A DNA stretch of 64,000 nucleotides from an uncultured Actinomycetes bacterium (GCA_937907435.1 CALCIA010000138.1:62001-126000); one strand, 5' to 3'. Shown: positions 27,483-36,393, counted from the stretch's first letter. The notes: generated from the sequence alone by a model not told the origin. Program-made: numbers and translations.

Positions 27483-28502
27483 TTGATTCGCAATAGGTTG
27501 CTTGCATTCTTCATCGCGGCGGTGGCCGTGGTCGGAGGGACGGCCGCCGTGCCGGCATTCGCCTCGGCCGGCCTCACCGGCGCCGGCTCCACCCTTGTCG
27601 CGCCTCTGATGGCGAACTGGATCAATGGCTTCGAAATCAAGGAAGGCATCCCGGTCAAATACGCCTCCGTCGGCTCTGGGGAAGGCATCAAACAGATCAC
27701 GAACCGGACCGTCGACTTCGGCGCCTCCGACGCCCCGCTGACTCCCGAACAGGCCGCCGCCTGTAATGGCTGCGTCCAGATCCCTTGGGGACTTTCCGCG
27801 GTCGGCATCGGCTACAACCTGCCCGGCGTCAAAAAGGGTGCTCTCAAACTCAACGGGAAGACCCTGGCGGCCATCTACTTCGGCAAGATCACCAACTGGA
27901 ACGACCCGAAGATCGCGAAGCTGAATCCGACCCTGAAGCTGCCGAACCTGGCCATCACGCCGGTCTTCCGCAGCGACGGCTCCGGCACCACCTACGCGTT
28001 CGTCCGCTACCTGTCGAAGGTCAGCCCCGCCTGGAAGTCGGAAGTCGGCTACGCGACCTCGGTCGGCTTTCCGACGGGTGTCGGTGGCAAAGGTAACGCC
28101 GGTGTCACCTCGGTGGTGACGAAAACCCCGGGCGCGATCGGCTACATCGAGGCCTCGTACATCATCGCCGCCGGCATCGGAGCGGCTGCGGTCGAAAACA
28201 ACGCCGGCAATTTCACGTACCCGAACCTGAAAAACATCGAAGAAGCGGCTGCGGTCGTGAAAACGATTCCGGCGAACAACGAAATCACCATCTCGGATCC
28301 GCCGAAAAAGGCCACCAACGCCTACCCGATCTCGACGTTCACCTACGGGATCATCCCCCAGAATGCTCCGCAGTTGCAGTTCGACAAACAGTTCGCCAAG
28401 TACTGCGTCACGATCGGCCAGAAATACGGTGCCGCGCTCGACTTCGCGCCACTGCCCAAGGTCGTGAAGCAGGCGGCCCTGAAGTCCATCGAATCTCTCT
28501 GA
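27483..28502 (+). CDS. pstS: Phosphate-binding protein PstS (third locus)
   Basis: The 339-residue protein starts at TTG 27483, with GAAAGGA just upstream. It has a cleavable signal peptide (AVPAFASA) and no lipobox Cys, unlike the PstS at 20599. Ligand motifs are complete: LTGAGSTLVAP, VGSGEGIKQ, VDFGASDAPL and RSDGSGTTY. It is the closest relative in the window of the altered protein at 1-666. A strong terminator follows the gene. Confidence 0.93.
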   Translation: MIRNRLLAFFIAAVAVVGGTAAVPAFASAGLTGAGSTLVAPLMANWINGFEIKEGIPVKYASVGSGEGIKQITNRTVDFGASDAPLTPEQAAACNGCVQIPWGLSAVGIGYNLPGVKKGALKLNGKTLAAIYFGKITNWNDPKIAKLNPTLKLPNLAITPVFRSDGSGTTYAFVRYLSKVSPAWKSEVGYATSVGFPTGVGGKGNAGVTSVVTKTPGAIGYIEASYIIAAGIGAAAVENNAGNFTYPNLKNIEEAAAVVKTIPANNEITISDPPKKATNAYPISTFTYGIIPQNAPQLQFDKQFAKYCVTIGQKYGAALDFAPLPKVVKQAALKSIESL

Positions 28503-28525
28503 TCTGAGGCGATTCTCCTGAGAAA

Positions 28526-28562
28526 AACAGGCGCGGGAGTCCCTCCCGCGCCTGTTCTTTTT
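28526..28562 (+). terminator. Rho-independent terminator after pstS
   Basis: A 14-bp perfect stem (AACAGGCGCGGGAG with its complement) and a 3-base loop are followed by CTTTTT. It lies about 25 bases after the pstS stop. Confidence 0.9.
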
Positions 28563-29016
28563 CACTCGGTGTTGGTCTGCGCCTTTGACACCGTCTCCAC
28601 GCGCCGTACCAATGGTCAGGATCTAGGTCTGGTCTCGGGTCGCCACTTTGGCGACGTCAGGCCGCCCGTCCTCATCCCAAGGGGGTGTTCTGAGGGGCGC
28701 CTTGATTCCGCTCCTCCTCTAATCGGTAGCCGTCGGCGAGACGCTCGGCACTCCACGCTTTATGTCGACGCCCGAGACCAAGGCTTATTTAGAGCCAACG
28801 CCGAAGTCTGTCTAACGTCGCGCCGCGCGGACCTCGGTCGTCCGCCAAGCTGTGCCGTTGCTTCCACGAGCCTCGGCAGGAGCCGGCCGCGGCGCTCGCC
28901 ATGTGGTTGCTCGGCGACCAGTTCGCGACGCGACGGTCGATCTCGCCACGTGTGGTCCGCACCTCCTCGACGGGGCGGCCGACGGGTCGGCAAGGTCCAA
29001 GTCGACGTAGCGACGA
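28563..29016. other. Degraded stretch upstream of the aquaporin remnant
   Basis: About 450 bases with no intact gene. It probably contains the eroded 5' part of the aquaporin gene that becomes recognisable at 29017, but no conserved motif is left. Confidence 0.4.
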
Positions 29017-29276
29017 CCGGGGATGTGGGGGCACTTGCGGTCGGCGCCTGCATCGGCGCCGCCTACTTCTTCACCAGCTCGACCAGCTTCGCCAACCCCG
29101 CGATCGACGTCGGTCGGATGTTCTCCGACACCTTCGCCGGGATCGCGCCCGCCTCGGTGCCCGCCTACGTGGTGGTGCAGATCCTCGGCGGCCTGGTAGC
29201 GCTCGGGCTGATCGCCGTGCTGTATCCCGATCTCTCGGCGGAGGAGGCAGGCGAGATCATGGTCCCGCAACCCTGA
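29017..29276 (+). pseudogene. Aquaporin/aquaglyceroporin C-terminal remnant
   Basis: The fragment reads GACIGAAYFFTSSTSFANPAIDVGRMFSDTFAGIAPASVPAYV and on to a stop at 29276. It contains the second NPA motif of MIP channels and the last TM helix. The first half, with the other NPA motif, is not recognisable. Members of this family often sit in arsenic loci as arsenite channels, which fits the neighbourhood, but this copy cannot work. Confidence 0.78.
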
Positions 29277-29391
29277 TCTGAGCCAGGGCACCGCGGCGAT
29301 CGGCGATAGTCCAAAGACACAGGAAGCGCGGCAACTTCGCCACGCGCCTCGCGCGTGGGCGGTAGGCCGACGGATCTCCGCGCCCCGATCC

Positions 29392-29760
29392 TCAGGCCGA
29401 AGGTGCCATCCGGAAGACCTCCGTCGACCACGACGGGGCCTCGTCCTCGATCACCGTCCGGCTCGCGAACCCGTCGACGCGACGGCCGCTGGCCCGCTCG
29501 ACGATCGCCCTGAAGACCGGCTCGATGACTTCCTGGTAGGCCTCGCGGCCCACCCGCACCTTCTCCCGGCTGCCCCCTCCGACGAGGAGCTGCTCGACCG
29601 GACTGAGGACGATGTCCATGATCAGGCCGATGAATCTCTCGCCGATCTCGACGGCGACGTTCTGCACCGGCTCCCCGTAGGACTCCAGATGCACCTGGGC
29701 GATCTCCCGGGCGATCTCTTCCTTGACGGCCGCCGGATAGGGGCCGTCCCGGTCAGGCAT
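29392..29760 (-). CDS. DUF2294-family protein
   Basis: The 122-residue protein reads VKEEIAREIAQVHLESYGEP at its start and EVIEPVFRAIVERASGRRVDGF near the end, the outline of DUF2294 proteins. I chose ATG 29760, eight bases inside the end of the upstream gene, so the two are cotranscribed. It is more diverged than the other two copies here and lacks their GRGPTxA segment. The molecular function of the family is unknown to me. Confidence 0.68.
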   Translation of the reverse strand: MPDRDGPYPAAVKEEIAREIAQVHLESYGEPVQNVAVEIGERFIGLIMDIVLSPVEQLLVGGGSREKVRVGREAYQEVIEPVFRAIVERASGRRVDGFASRTVIEDEAPSWSTEVFRMAPSA

Positions 29761-30550
29761 CCGTCGGGGTGCCGTGCCCGAAATGGAAGTACTCGACGGT
29801 GATACCGGCAACGGGGTCGATCTGTCCGACGCACGCGTCGACGCGCCGTCCGGTCTCCGCTTCGACGATCGACCTCAGCTCGGGCGCGATCAGCTCATGG
29901 AAGGACTGTCGCATCGCGACCACCTCGGCGGAGTGGCCGCCGGCGACCAGGACGCCCTCGGCCCGCGACATGGAGTCCTCAAGGACGCAGAGCGCGAAAC
30001 GATCGTCGAGGCGGGTTCGTGCCTTGGTCGGACCGCGTCCGAGGAAGCGGGCGTAGAGGCGGACGATCTCGCGCGAGATCGTGGACACCTTCGGCAGAGG
30101 ATCAGTCCCCTCGGGTTCGTCCGGGGCAAGGGGCAGGCGCCGCTCACCGGGCGTACGATCCTCCCGGACGAGCTGCAACGCGGGCGGGACAGGGAGTCGC
30201 CCGACGGCGGGCAGCTGGGTCAACGCCAACAGTCGCGCCACCTGGCCGTCTTCCCCGGTGAGGGTCAGCCTCCCGCCCTTGGTGTCCAGGCGGGCGGCGG
30301 CCTCCTGTAGGCATTCGAGCGCGGACGAGTCGAGGAAGTCGGCCGCCGACAGATCGACGGTGAGGTCGAGGGCCAGACCTTCTGCGGCAGCGAGCGCACC
30401 GTTGAGCTGATCCCTGCCGGAGAGATCGACGTCACCTTCGAGTCGGAGCGAGACCCGATCGGGGCCCTCGGGGGCGATCCGCCAGAGGAACGAACCGGGG
30501 TCGGCGCCGGCGGGCGCGATATCCACGGGTGGACTGGTGGTGGAAGACAA
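29753..30550 (-). CDS. STAS domain fused to DUF2294
   Basis: The 265-residue protein starts at TTG 30550, six bases after AGGAGG. Residues about 22-120 form a STAS domain (VSLRLEGDVDLSGRDQLNGAL and DLSAADFLDSSALECLQEA), the anti-sigma-antagonist fold, with Ser in the usual phosphorylation position. Residues about 155-262 form a DUF2294 domain (REIVRLYARFLGRGPTKART and RSIVEAETGRRVDACV). The fusion suggests that DUF2294 takes part in a stress-signalling or partner-switch pathway. It overlaps the smaller DUF2294 gene at 29392. Confidence 0.8.
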   Translation of the reverse strand: MSSTTSPPVDIAPAGADPGSFLWRIAPEGPDRVSLRLEGDVDLSGRDQLNGALAAAEGLALDLTVDLSAADFLDSSALECLQEAAARLDTKGGRLTLTGEDGQVARLLALTQLPAVGRLPVPPALQLVREDRTPGERRLPLAPDEPEGTDPLPKVSTISREIVRLYARFLGRGPTKARTRLDDRFALCVLEDSMSRAEGVLVAGGHSAEVVAMRQSFHELIAPELRSIVEAETGRRVDACVGQIDPVAGITVEYFHFGHGTPTDA

Positions 30551-30663
30551 CTGGGACCTCCTGAGAGCGGGACGAATGTCCGGAAGTCACAGATGCAGCC
30601 GACCTGAAGCCAGCGTCAAGGGATGCCCTCCTACTCCGTCCAATGTAGCGCGGCCAGCCCCAT

Positions 30664-30692
30664 TTGACGAGAGGGTCGGATCTTTTTAGAGT
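30664..30692 (+). promoter_or_regulatory. Probable leaderless promoter of the DUF2294 gene
   Basis: TTGACG (30664-30669) and TAGAGT (30687-30692) have 17 bases between them. The GTG start follows 9 bases after the -10 box. Confidence 0.5.
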
Positions 30693-30700
30693 CCCGCGGC

Positions 30701-31093
30701 GTGGAGCCCCCTTCGAGGAACGCCGGATCGGAATCCACCCGGGAGCACGGCGACACCCTCACCGCGATCTCCGACGGGATGGTCGCCCTGCTGAAGGAGT
30801 TCTACGGGCGAGGGCCGACCCAGGCCAAGTCCTATTACCAGGACGATCTCGTCGTCTGCGTCCTGCGCGGCGGTTTCACCCGGGTCGAGGAGACGCTGCT
30901 CCAGGCGGGTCGAGGAAGCGCGGTGGTCGAACAGCGGATGGAGTTCCAGCAGATCATGCGGGACCGCTTCGAGGCCGTCATCGAAGAGGCGGTCGGCCGC
31001 AAGGTGATCGGTTTCATGAGCGGCAACCAGCAGGACCCGGACCTGATGTGCGAGGTCTTCGTGCTGGCACCGACCGAGCTTGTCGGCGGCTGA
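30701..31093 (+). CDS. DUF2294-family protein
   Basis: The 130-residue protein is a typical DUF2294 member: LLKEFYGRGPTQAKSYYQDDLVVCVLRGGFTRVEETLL, EFQQIMRDRFEAVIEEAVGRKVIGFMSG and CEVFVLA. It starts at GTG 30701 with no ribosome site but a promoter at leaderless distance. It is divergent from the STAS-DUF2294 operon, so the three paralogues form one cluster. Biochemical role unknown. Confidence 0.82.
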   Translation: MEPPSRNAGSESTREHGDTLTAISDGMVALLKEFYGRGPTQAKSYYQDDLVVCVLRGGFTRVEETLLQAGRGSAVVEQRMEFQQIMRDRFEAVIEEAVGRKVIGFMSGNQQDPDLMCEVFVLAPTELVGG

Positions 31094-31163
31094 GCAAGCA
31101 GAAGCGGCGCGAACCTCTTTCGAGGTCCCGCGGCCCCGCGCGGCAGATCGGGCGATCCCCCTT

Positions 31164-31700
31164 CTAGACCTCCGCCAGCGCGACCAACTCCGCTTCCAGC
31201 TCCCCGAGGAAGGGCAGGTCCGGGTGGCGCGCGCCGAGCTCGCCCAGGGTCAGGATGAAGTGGTCCAGGCGCTCGGGTCGAGGCTCCTCGCCCTCTTCGT
31301 TCAGCACACGGGTGGTGGCCAGCTTGTCGGCGACGTAGATCGCGGCGACGCGGCGGTCCCGCCCGACGCGGTCTCGGTGCTCGGACTTCCGCACCGGGTA
31401 AGACGCGAAGGATTGATCTTCGGTCATCGCCGCCACCAGGGCTGCCACCCCGGCGCCGAACCGCCCGCGGATCGTGTCGACCTCGAGATCGGTCTCCTCG
31501 ACGACCTCGTGCAGAAGTGCGGCGGCGATCACCTCTTCCGCGAAGCCCGCCTCCGACATCAGGCGGGCGACTGCCACGGGATGGCCGAAGTCCTTTTCGG
31601 CCGGGGCATCAGGTCCGGCATGCAGTGAGCGGGCGCACCGGTAGGAGGCTTCGAGCAACTCCGAGCCGCTCACGAAGTCCGGCGGCCTTTCGGTCTTCAT
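31164..31700 (-). CDS. HD-domain protein, RelA/SpoT-hydrolase-like
   Basis: The 178-residue protein matches the small HD hydrolases related to (p)ppGpp hydrolases: KDFGHPVAVARLMSEAGF, then AALLHEVVEETDLEVDTI, then VAAIYVADKLATTR. The ATG at 31700 gives a complete domain. The central HD dyad reads His-Glu (LLHEVVEE), so a metal-binding Asp is conservatively replaced. That may change or abolish activity. The substrate is not known. Confidence 0.75.
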   Translation of the reverse strand: MKTERPPDFVSGSELLEASYRCARSLHAGPDAPAEKDFGHPVAVARLMSEAGFAEEVIAAALLHEVVEETDLEVDTIRGRFGAGVAALVAAMTEDQSFASYPVRKSEHRDRVGRDRRVAAIYVADKLATTRVLNEEGEEPRPERLDHFILTLGELGARHPDLPFLGELEAELVALAEV

Positions 31701-31802
31701 GAACGCCCCATACCGACCGACGCGCCTCCTCAAACCAGTGTTCACATTTGATTCACAAACTCGCGACAGCTCGCCCGCCGCGGCCGGATAGCCTCCTCCG
31801 CG

Positions 31803-32072
31803 ATGGCTGGGCACCGGACCGTTCTTCGCATCCATCTACTGGACGATCGCCGCGCGGTGGACCTCGATCGCGCCGCCTTGGTCTTGGACCGCCTCGCCGC
31901 TCGTCGCCGCGTGGAGGGATCGGTGCCAGAGTGGCGCGTCGCCTATGAGATCGACGACCTGTCGGAGGCGATGGCGGCGTGCGCAGACGATCTGACCGAC
32001 CTCGATCCGAATTGGATCGAGTACCTCGACTTCAGTGTCCTGCGGGCTCCTGAGCCCACGCGCCTGCCCTGA
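31803..32072 (+). CDS. Small hypothetical protein
   Basis: The 89-residue acidic protein starts MAGHRTVLRIHLLDDRRAVDL and has no signal peptide or TM helix. It lies in the gap between the HD gene and ctaG on the opposite strand to both. I recognise no family. Codon use resembles the neighbouring real genes. Confidence 0.5.
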   Translation: MAGHRTVLRIHLLDDRRAVDLDRAALVLDRLAARRRVEGSVPEWRVAYEIDDLSEAMAACADDLTDLDPNWIEYLDFSVLRAPEPTRLP

Positions 32073-32087
32073 CAAAGACGGGGAGTC

Positions 32088-32960
32088 CTAGCCCCCGGAT
32101 TCGATCCGGCGGCGAAGTTCCTCGCCCCGCCCGGCGGCGACCGCCCTCGCCGCCCGCTCGGAGGTGAGCGGCACCCCTTCGGCGTATGCGAGGTCGAGCA
32201 GGTTCTGACGCTCCACGTCCTCGCGCGCCCAACGGAGGAAGACCCAGGCGAAGATCGCGAGCGCCATCAGCATGCACTCGCCCATCAGGATCGCCCCGGC
32301 GGTCGACTGGTCGGCGATCGGGTCGATCCCGTTGGCCGTCGCGCTCGCCGAGTAGTCGGGATAGAAGACCGAGTCCGACCACATCAGGACGTTCGCCAGG
32401 ACCATCGCCGGGAGCCAGATGCCGACCGTGTAGATCACGTGGGCGCCCTTGCCGAACCAGGCGGGCTTCGGCAACGGGCCGAAGAGCGGCATCCAGAGGA
32501 GGATCCCGGTGGCGATGAAGCTCAGGTGCTCGGCCTCGTGCAGCGGCACCGACTCAAGCACCGCCTGGTAGAGGGGCGGCGAGTGCCAGAGGAAGAGGTT
32601 GACCGTGAAGAGGGAGATCGCCACCACGGGATGGGTCAGGAACCGCAATGCGTGTGCGAGGCGGTTGCGGAGGAGGGGCTGCATGATCGGTCCGGTCAGG
32701 CCGAAGACGAGCAGGAGCGTCGCCACGTCGGCGAGCAGGATGTGTTGGCCCATGTGGGCGAGGACCAGCTCCTCGGCCTTGCCGTCGAGCGGCCCGACCG
32801 CGAGGAGGATCACGACCATGCCGACGCCGAAGCAGAGGCGCCGCCACACCGGGACGGGCCTCCCCTCCTTCTCCAGGGTGTGGGCGCGGATCAGGCAGGC
32901 GGCGGCGAGGACGAGCGGGGCAATCGCCCCGGCGATCTCGGTGAAGGCGTCGAAGGACAT
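32088..32960 (-). CDS. ctaG: CtaG/caa3-type cytochrome oxidase assembly protein
   Basis: The 290-residue membrane protein has about seven TM helices and the family motifs LAHMGQHILLADVATLLLVFGL, WHSPPLYQAVL and HEAEHLSFIATGILLW. His residues in TM segments are thought to handle copper for cytochrome oxidase. No oxidase genes lie nearby, so here it may serve copper homeostasis. It is followed by 21 bases and then the CDF exporter on the same strand. Confidence 0.85.
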   Translation of the reverse strand: MSFDAFTEIAGAIAPLVLAAACLIRAHTLEKEGRPVPVWRRLCFGVGMVVILLAVGPLDGKAEELVLAHMGQHILLADVATLLLVFGLTGPIMQPLLRNRLAHALRFLTHPVVAISLFTVNLFLWHSPPLYQAVLESVPLHEAEHLSFIATGILLWMPLFGPLPKPAWFGKGAHVIYTVGIWLPAMVLANVLMWSDSVFYPDYSASATANGIDPIADQSTAGAILMGECMLMALAIFAWVFLRWAREDVERQNLLDLAYAEGVPLTSERAARAVAAGRGEELRRRIESGG

Positions 32961-32981
32961 ATCGTTCAGCGGACCGGGGCG

Positions 32982-33725
32982 CTAGTGGTCGTGCGCATGG
33001 CCGTGGCCCCCCTCGTCCTCGGCTGCGAGCCCGTCGGGCTCGCCCGGATCGTTCTTGACGGTCACGAAGGACTGCCAGGTGATCCGCAGGATCACGACGG
33101 TCACCAGCATTCCGATCAGCGGGTCGGCGATCTGCACCCCGAGGGCGACGAAGACCGCACTGGCGACCACCGCGAGACTGACAATGCCGTCGGTTCGGGC
33201 GTGATAGCCGTCGGCGACCAGGGCGGGACTCTGTAGCCGCTTGCCGGCTCGCAGACGGACGAAGGCGGCGGCCTCGTTACCGAGGAACCCGATGACCCCG
33301 GCCCCCGCCAGCGCCCAGAGGTGGCTCAGGTCCTGCGGGTTGACGAGGCGCTCGATCGACTCGCCGAAGGCGACGCAGGCACTGATGAAGATGGTGGCGA
33401 CGACGAAATACCCCGCGTACTTCTCGGCCTTGAACGAACGCATCAGGAATGCGGCGCCGAGCGGCACCGCGGTGAGCGCGTCGCCGACGTTGTGGATGAG
33501 GTCGGCCAGGAGGGCGATCGAGCCGCTGAGGACGAAGACGAAGATCTGGAGCCCGGCGGTGACCCCCAGGATAAGGAGGCTGAGGAGGACCGCCTTCAGC
33601 CCCTCCCGTGAACGTTTAATCGAGGCGGCGACCAGGCCGTGGCTGTGGCCGTGCTCGCCGCCGTGGTCGTGGGCGGCGTGCGAATGGCCGTGATCGTGGG
33701 AGTGCCCGTGCGCGGCGCCCGCCAT
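32982..33725 (-). CDS. CDF-family cation efflux protein, His-rich
   Basis: The 247-residue protein starts with a His-rich stretch (HGHSHDHGHSH and more), has six TM helices and ends in HGHAHDH. The metal site is formed by LLADLIHNVGDAL in TM2 and VADGYHARTDG in TM5, the HxxxD type usual for zinc-selective CDF exporters. The usual cytoplasmic C-terminal domain is missing and replaced by a short acidic His tail. Its ATG overlaps the stop of the ArsR/SmtB regulator, so the pair is an operon for zinc or a similar ion. Confidence 0.88.
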   Translation of the reverse strand: MAGAAHGHSHDHGHSHAAHDHGGEHGHSHGLVAASIKRSREGLKAVLLSLLILGVTAGLQIFVFVLSGSIALLADLIHNVGDALTAVPLGAAFLMRSFKAEKYAGYFVVATIFISACVAFGESIERLVNPQDLSHLWALAGAGVIGFLGNEAAAFVRLRAGKRLQSPALVADGYHARTDGIVSLAVVASAVFVALGVQIADPLIGMLVTVVILRITWQSFVTVKNDPGEPDGLAAEDEGGHGHAHDH

Positions 33726-34093
33726 CAGGCGCCCACCTCCATCGAGCGGTGGGTGTGGTCGGCGAGGCCGAGGCGCAGGTGCTCGACGTGCGACATCGCC
33801 TGCTCCATCAACTGCCCGACGTGCTCGTCGTGGAGCGAGTAGTTGACCCGCCGCCCTTCGCGCTCGCCGGTGACAAGCCCCAGGTGGCGGAGGATGCGCA
33901 GCTGATGGGAGACGGCGGAGCCGTCCATCCCGATCGCCTCGCCGATCTCGGTCACCGAGGCCGGCCCCTCATATAGGCGGGCAAGGATGCGGACGCGGCT
34001 CGGCGTAGCGAGGGCCTGCATCGTCTCGGCGACCTGACGCGCAAGTCCTAGGTCGAGTAGGTCGCCGGGATCGGAGTGTCCACCATGGCTCAT
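33725..34093 (-). CDS. ArsR/SmtB-family metal repressor
   Basis: The 122-residue winged-helix protein has the recognition sequence MDGSAVSHQLRILRHLGLV. No Cys site is present. Instead the last helix reads LHDEHVGQLMEQAMSHVEH, matching the alpha5 zinc site (Asp, then His two on, His eleven on, fourth ligand three further, here His instead of Glu) of SmtB/CzrA sensors. It should repress itself and the CDF exporter when zinc is low. A perfect palindrome lies 12-35 bases upstream of the ATG. Confidence 0.88.
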   Translation of the reverse strand: MSHGGHSDPGDLLDLGLARQVAETMQALATPSRVRILARLYEGPASVTEIGEAIGMDGSAVSHQLRILRHLGLVTGEREGRRVNYSLHDEHVGQLMEQAMSHVEHLRLGLADHTHRSMEVGA

Positions 34094-34104
34094 GGCCGAA
34101 CACC

Positions 34105-34128
34105 ATAGCTGAAGGGATGTTCAGCTAT
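34105..34128. promoter_or_regulatory. ArsR/SmtB operator palindrome
   Basis: ATAGCTGAA and TTCAGCTAT are perfect 9-bp arms around the 6-base centre GGGATG. This matches the TGAA/TTCA core of SmtB/CzrA operators. It lies between the regulator and the chromate genes and could affect both directions. Confidence 0.78.
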
Positions 34129-34183
34129 TCCTCAGATATCATCAGATGTGCAACCGCGGTTACGTACTTGTATCCTGCCCGAC

Positions 34184-34648
34184 GTGCCCCCTTCCGACTG
34201 GGTCCTGCTCTCCTACCGGGTGCCGCGCGAGCCGTCGACGCCACGGATCGCGCTTTGGCGGAAGCTGCGCGACCTGGGAGTCGCCAAACTGGGCGACGGC
34301 CTCGTGGCCCTGCCAGAGGACGCCCGCACCCGGGAGCAGTTCGAGTGGATCGCCGACGAGGTGGAACAGGCCGGCGGCGAGGCGAGCATCTGGATCGGCA
34401 GACCGGGGTCCCGCAAGCTCGAGCGTGCGCTGGTGGAGACGATGCGTGAAGAGATCGGCACGGAGTACCGCGATCTGATCGCCCTCGCCACCGAGGCCGA
34501 GGCGGCGCCGAGCAAACGTGCCCTGGGCAAACTCCGGCGCCGGCTGCGCAAGGTGAAACGCCGCGACTACTTCCCGCCACCCGAGCGCGAGCGGGCAGAG
34601 GTCGCGGTCGAGGCGCTCGCCGCCGCATGGCACCGGGTGGCGGCATGA
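34184..34648 (+). CDS. chrB: ChrB N-terminal domain protein
   Basis: The 154-residue protein has the ChrB N-terminal pattern (WVLLSYRVPREPSTPRIALWRKLRDLGV and KLGDGLVALPED). It starts at GTG 34184, seven bases after TATCCT, which fits a leaderless transcript. The frame extends 12 codons upstream. ChrB regulates chromate efflux in other bacteria. Here the usual single protein is two genes, and this is the first half. It overlaps the second half by four bases (ATGA). Confidence 0.82.
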   Translation: MPPSDWVLLSYRVPREPSTPRIALWRKLRDLGVAKLGDGLVALPEDARTREQFEWIADEVEQAGGEASIWIGRPGSRKLERALVETMREEIGTEYRDLIALATEAEAAPSKRALGKLRRRLRKVKRRDYFPPPERERAEVAVEALAAAWHRVAA

Positions 34649-35076
34649 GGTGGGCCACCCGCACCGGACCGCACGTCGACCGCACGGCCTGCGCCTGGCT
34701 GATCCGCTACTTCATCGACTCGCAGGCCGACTTCGTCTTCGTCGACGACCCCGACGACGTGCCGGAGGACGCGACGCCGTTCGACATGCGCGGGGTCGAG
34801 CTCTCCCACCACGACGGCGACTGCACCTTCGAGACGATCCTCCGCCGCTACAACCTCGACGACCCCGTCCTGTGGGCGATCGGGCGGATCATCCATCAGG
34901 CCGATCTTGAGGACGACCGCTTCGACGCGCCCGAGGCGTCCGGCCTCGATGCCCTGATGCGCGGCCTCTCGATGGTGCGACCGGATCAGGAGGTGCTCGA
35001 CCTGAGCGCGCCGCTGTACGACGGCCTCTACGAGTACCTCAAGCGGTCAGCGGTGACGGGCCGCGATCCGGCCTGA
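34645..35076 (+). CDS. ChrB C-terminal domain protein
   Basis: The 143-residue protein starts MRWATRTGPHVDRTACAWLI and continues FDMRGVELSHHDGDCTFETIL, the conserved C-terminal chromate-resistance domain. The split from the N-terminal domain is exact, and the overlap with both neighbours keeps the order chrB-N, chrB-C, chrA coupled. Cys and His residues in the motif may bind metal. A split arrangement occurs in some genomes, so this is unlikely to be a frameshift artefact. Confidence 0.83.
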   Translation: MRWATRTGPHVDRTACAWLIRYFIDSQADFVFVDDPDDVPEDATPFDMRGVELSHHDGDCTFETILRRYNLDDPVLWAIGRIIHQADLEDDRFDAPEASGLDALMRGLSMVRPDQEVLDLSAPLYDGLYEYLKRSAVTGRDPA

Positions 35077-36254
35077 TGGCGACGCAGACGACCGATACCG
35101 CGCCCTCCGGGCGAGAGGAATCGCTGGCGTCGATCTTCGTCCGGTTCCTCAAGTTCGGCTGTCTCGCCTGGGGCGGGCCGGCGGCGCAGATCGCGATGAT
35201 CAAGCGCGAGTGCGTCGACGAAGAGATGTGGGTCTCCGAGCCGACCTTCAAACGCCTGCTCGCCGTCTACCAGGTGCTGCCAGGCCCGGAGGCGCACGAG
35301 CTGTGCGTCTACTTCGGGCGGATCAGGGGCGGCAAGATGGGTGGATTCCTCGCCGGCCTCGGCTTCATGCTGCCCGGCTTCCTCCTGATGCTCGCCCTCT
35401 CGGCGCTCTACGTCGAGGCGAACCTGGCCGGCCATCTAGAGAACTTCTTCTACGGGCTCACCGCCGCGGTCGGCGCGCTGGTCGCCCGCGCGCTCGTCCG
35501 CTTCAGCCAGACGTTCATCAGCGACGTGCCGCTGGCACTGATCGCCATCGCAGGCTTCGCCCTCACTTTGTGGGCCGACGCCAGCTTCGTCCTCGTCCTG
35601 CTCGGCGGCGGCATCGTCTACGAGCTGTGGCGCGGCGCCCGCCGTTGGGTGCGCCGCACCAGCTCGGTGACGCTCGGCCCGCTCACGATCGTCCTGATCG
35701 CCGCCGGGACGATCACCGTCTCGCTCTCGTGGCAGATCTTCTTCGAGGGCCTGAAGGCGGGCTTCTTCACCTTCGGCGGCGCCTACACCGTCGTGCCCTT
35801 CCTGCACGGGACCGCCGTGGAAAGCCATCGATGGTTGACCGACAAACAGTTCGTCGAAGGGCTGGCGATCGGAGGCATCCTCCCGGCGCCGCTGATCATC
35901 TTCGCCACCTTCGTCGGTTACATCGCCGGTGGTCTGGTCGGCGCCCTGTTGATCACGCTCGGCATCTTCATCCCGGCCTTCGTCTTCCCGATCTTCTTCC
36001 ACCGCCAGCTCGTCGCCATCGCCGAAAATCCCCGGCTCCATCAGTTCCTGCTCGGCGTCGCCGCCGGGGTCGTCGGCCTGATCGCGGCCGTCACCGTGGA
36101 AATCGTCAAGACGAGTGTGGTCGACGTCTACACGGCCGTGCTTGCCGTCGCGGCCTTTCTGGCGCTCAATCGCTGGCACGGAAAACTGACCGTGCTCTAC
36201 GTGGTCCTCGGCTGTGGCGTGGTGGGAGTGCTGTTGCAGGCGACGGTCGCCTAG
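35076..36254 (+). CDS. chrA: Chromate transporter ChrA
   Basis: The 392-residue efflux pump carries two homologous CHR halves with about ten TM helices: FGCLAWGGPAAQIAMIKRE and YQVLPGPEAHELCVYFG in the first, GFFTFGGAYTVVPFLHG and AIGGILPAPLIIFATFVGY in the second. It exports chromate from the cytoplasm using ion gradients. Its ATG shares a base with the chrB-C stop. Confidence 0.93.
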   Translation: MATQTTDTAPSGREESLASIFVRFLKFGCLAWGGPAAQIAMIKRECVDEEMWVSEPTFKRLLAVYQVLPGPEAHELCVYFGRIRGGKMGGFLAGLGFMLPGFLLMLALSALYVEANLAGHLENFFYGLTAAVGALVARALVRFSQTFISDVPLALIAIAGFALTLWADASFVLVLLGGGIVYELWRGARRWVRRTSSVTLGPLTIVLIAAGTITVSLSWQIFFEGLKAGFFTFGGAYTVVPFLHGTAVESHRWLTDKQFVEGLAIGGILPAPLIIFATFVGYIAGGLVGALLITLGIFIPAFVFPIFFHRQLVAIAENPRLHQFLLGVAAGVVGLIAAVTVEIVKTSVVDVYTAVLAVAAFLALNRWHGKLTVLYVVLGCGVVGVLLQATVA

Positions 36255-36393
36255 CGACAATCCCGTCCGGGCGGTCGTCGGTTACGGACCGAGGTCGCCG
36301 TCCGAGAAGGGGGTCTTTCAGTGGTCCGAACAAACGGATTTTGCGGCGGGCAGATGGTGTCTCGATGTCCGTCGCGCCCCATACGCTGAAGTC

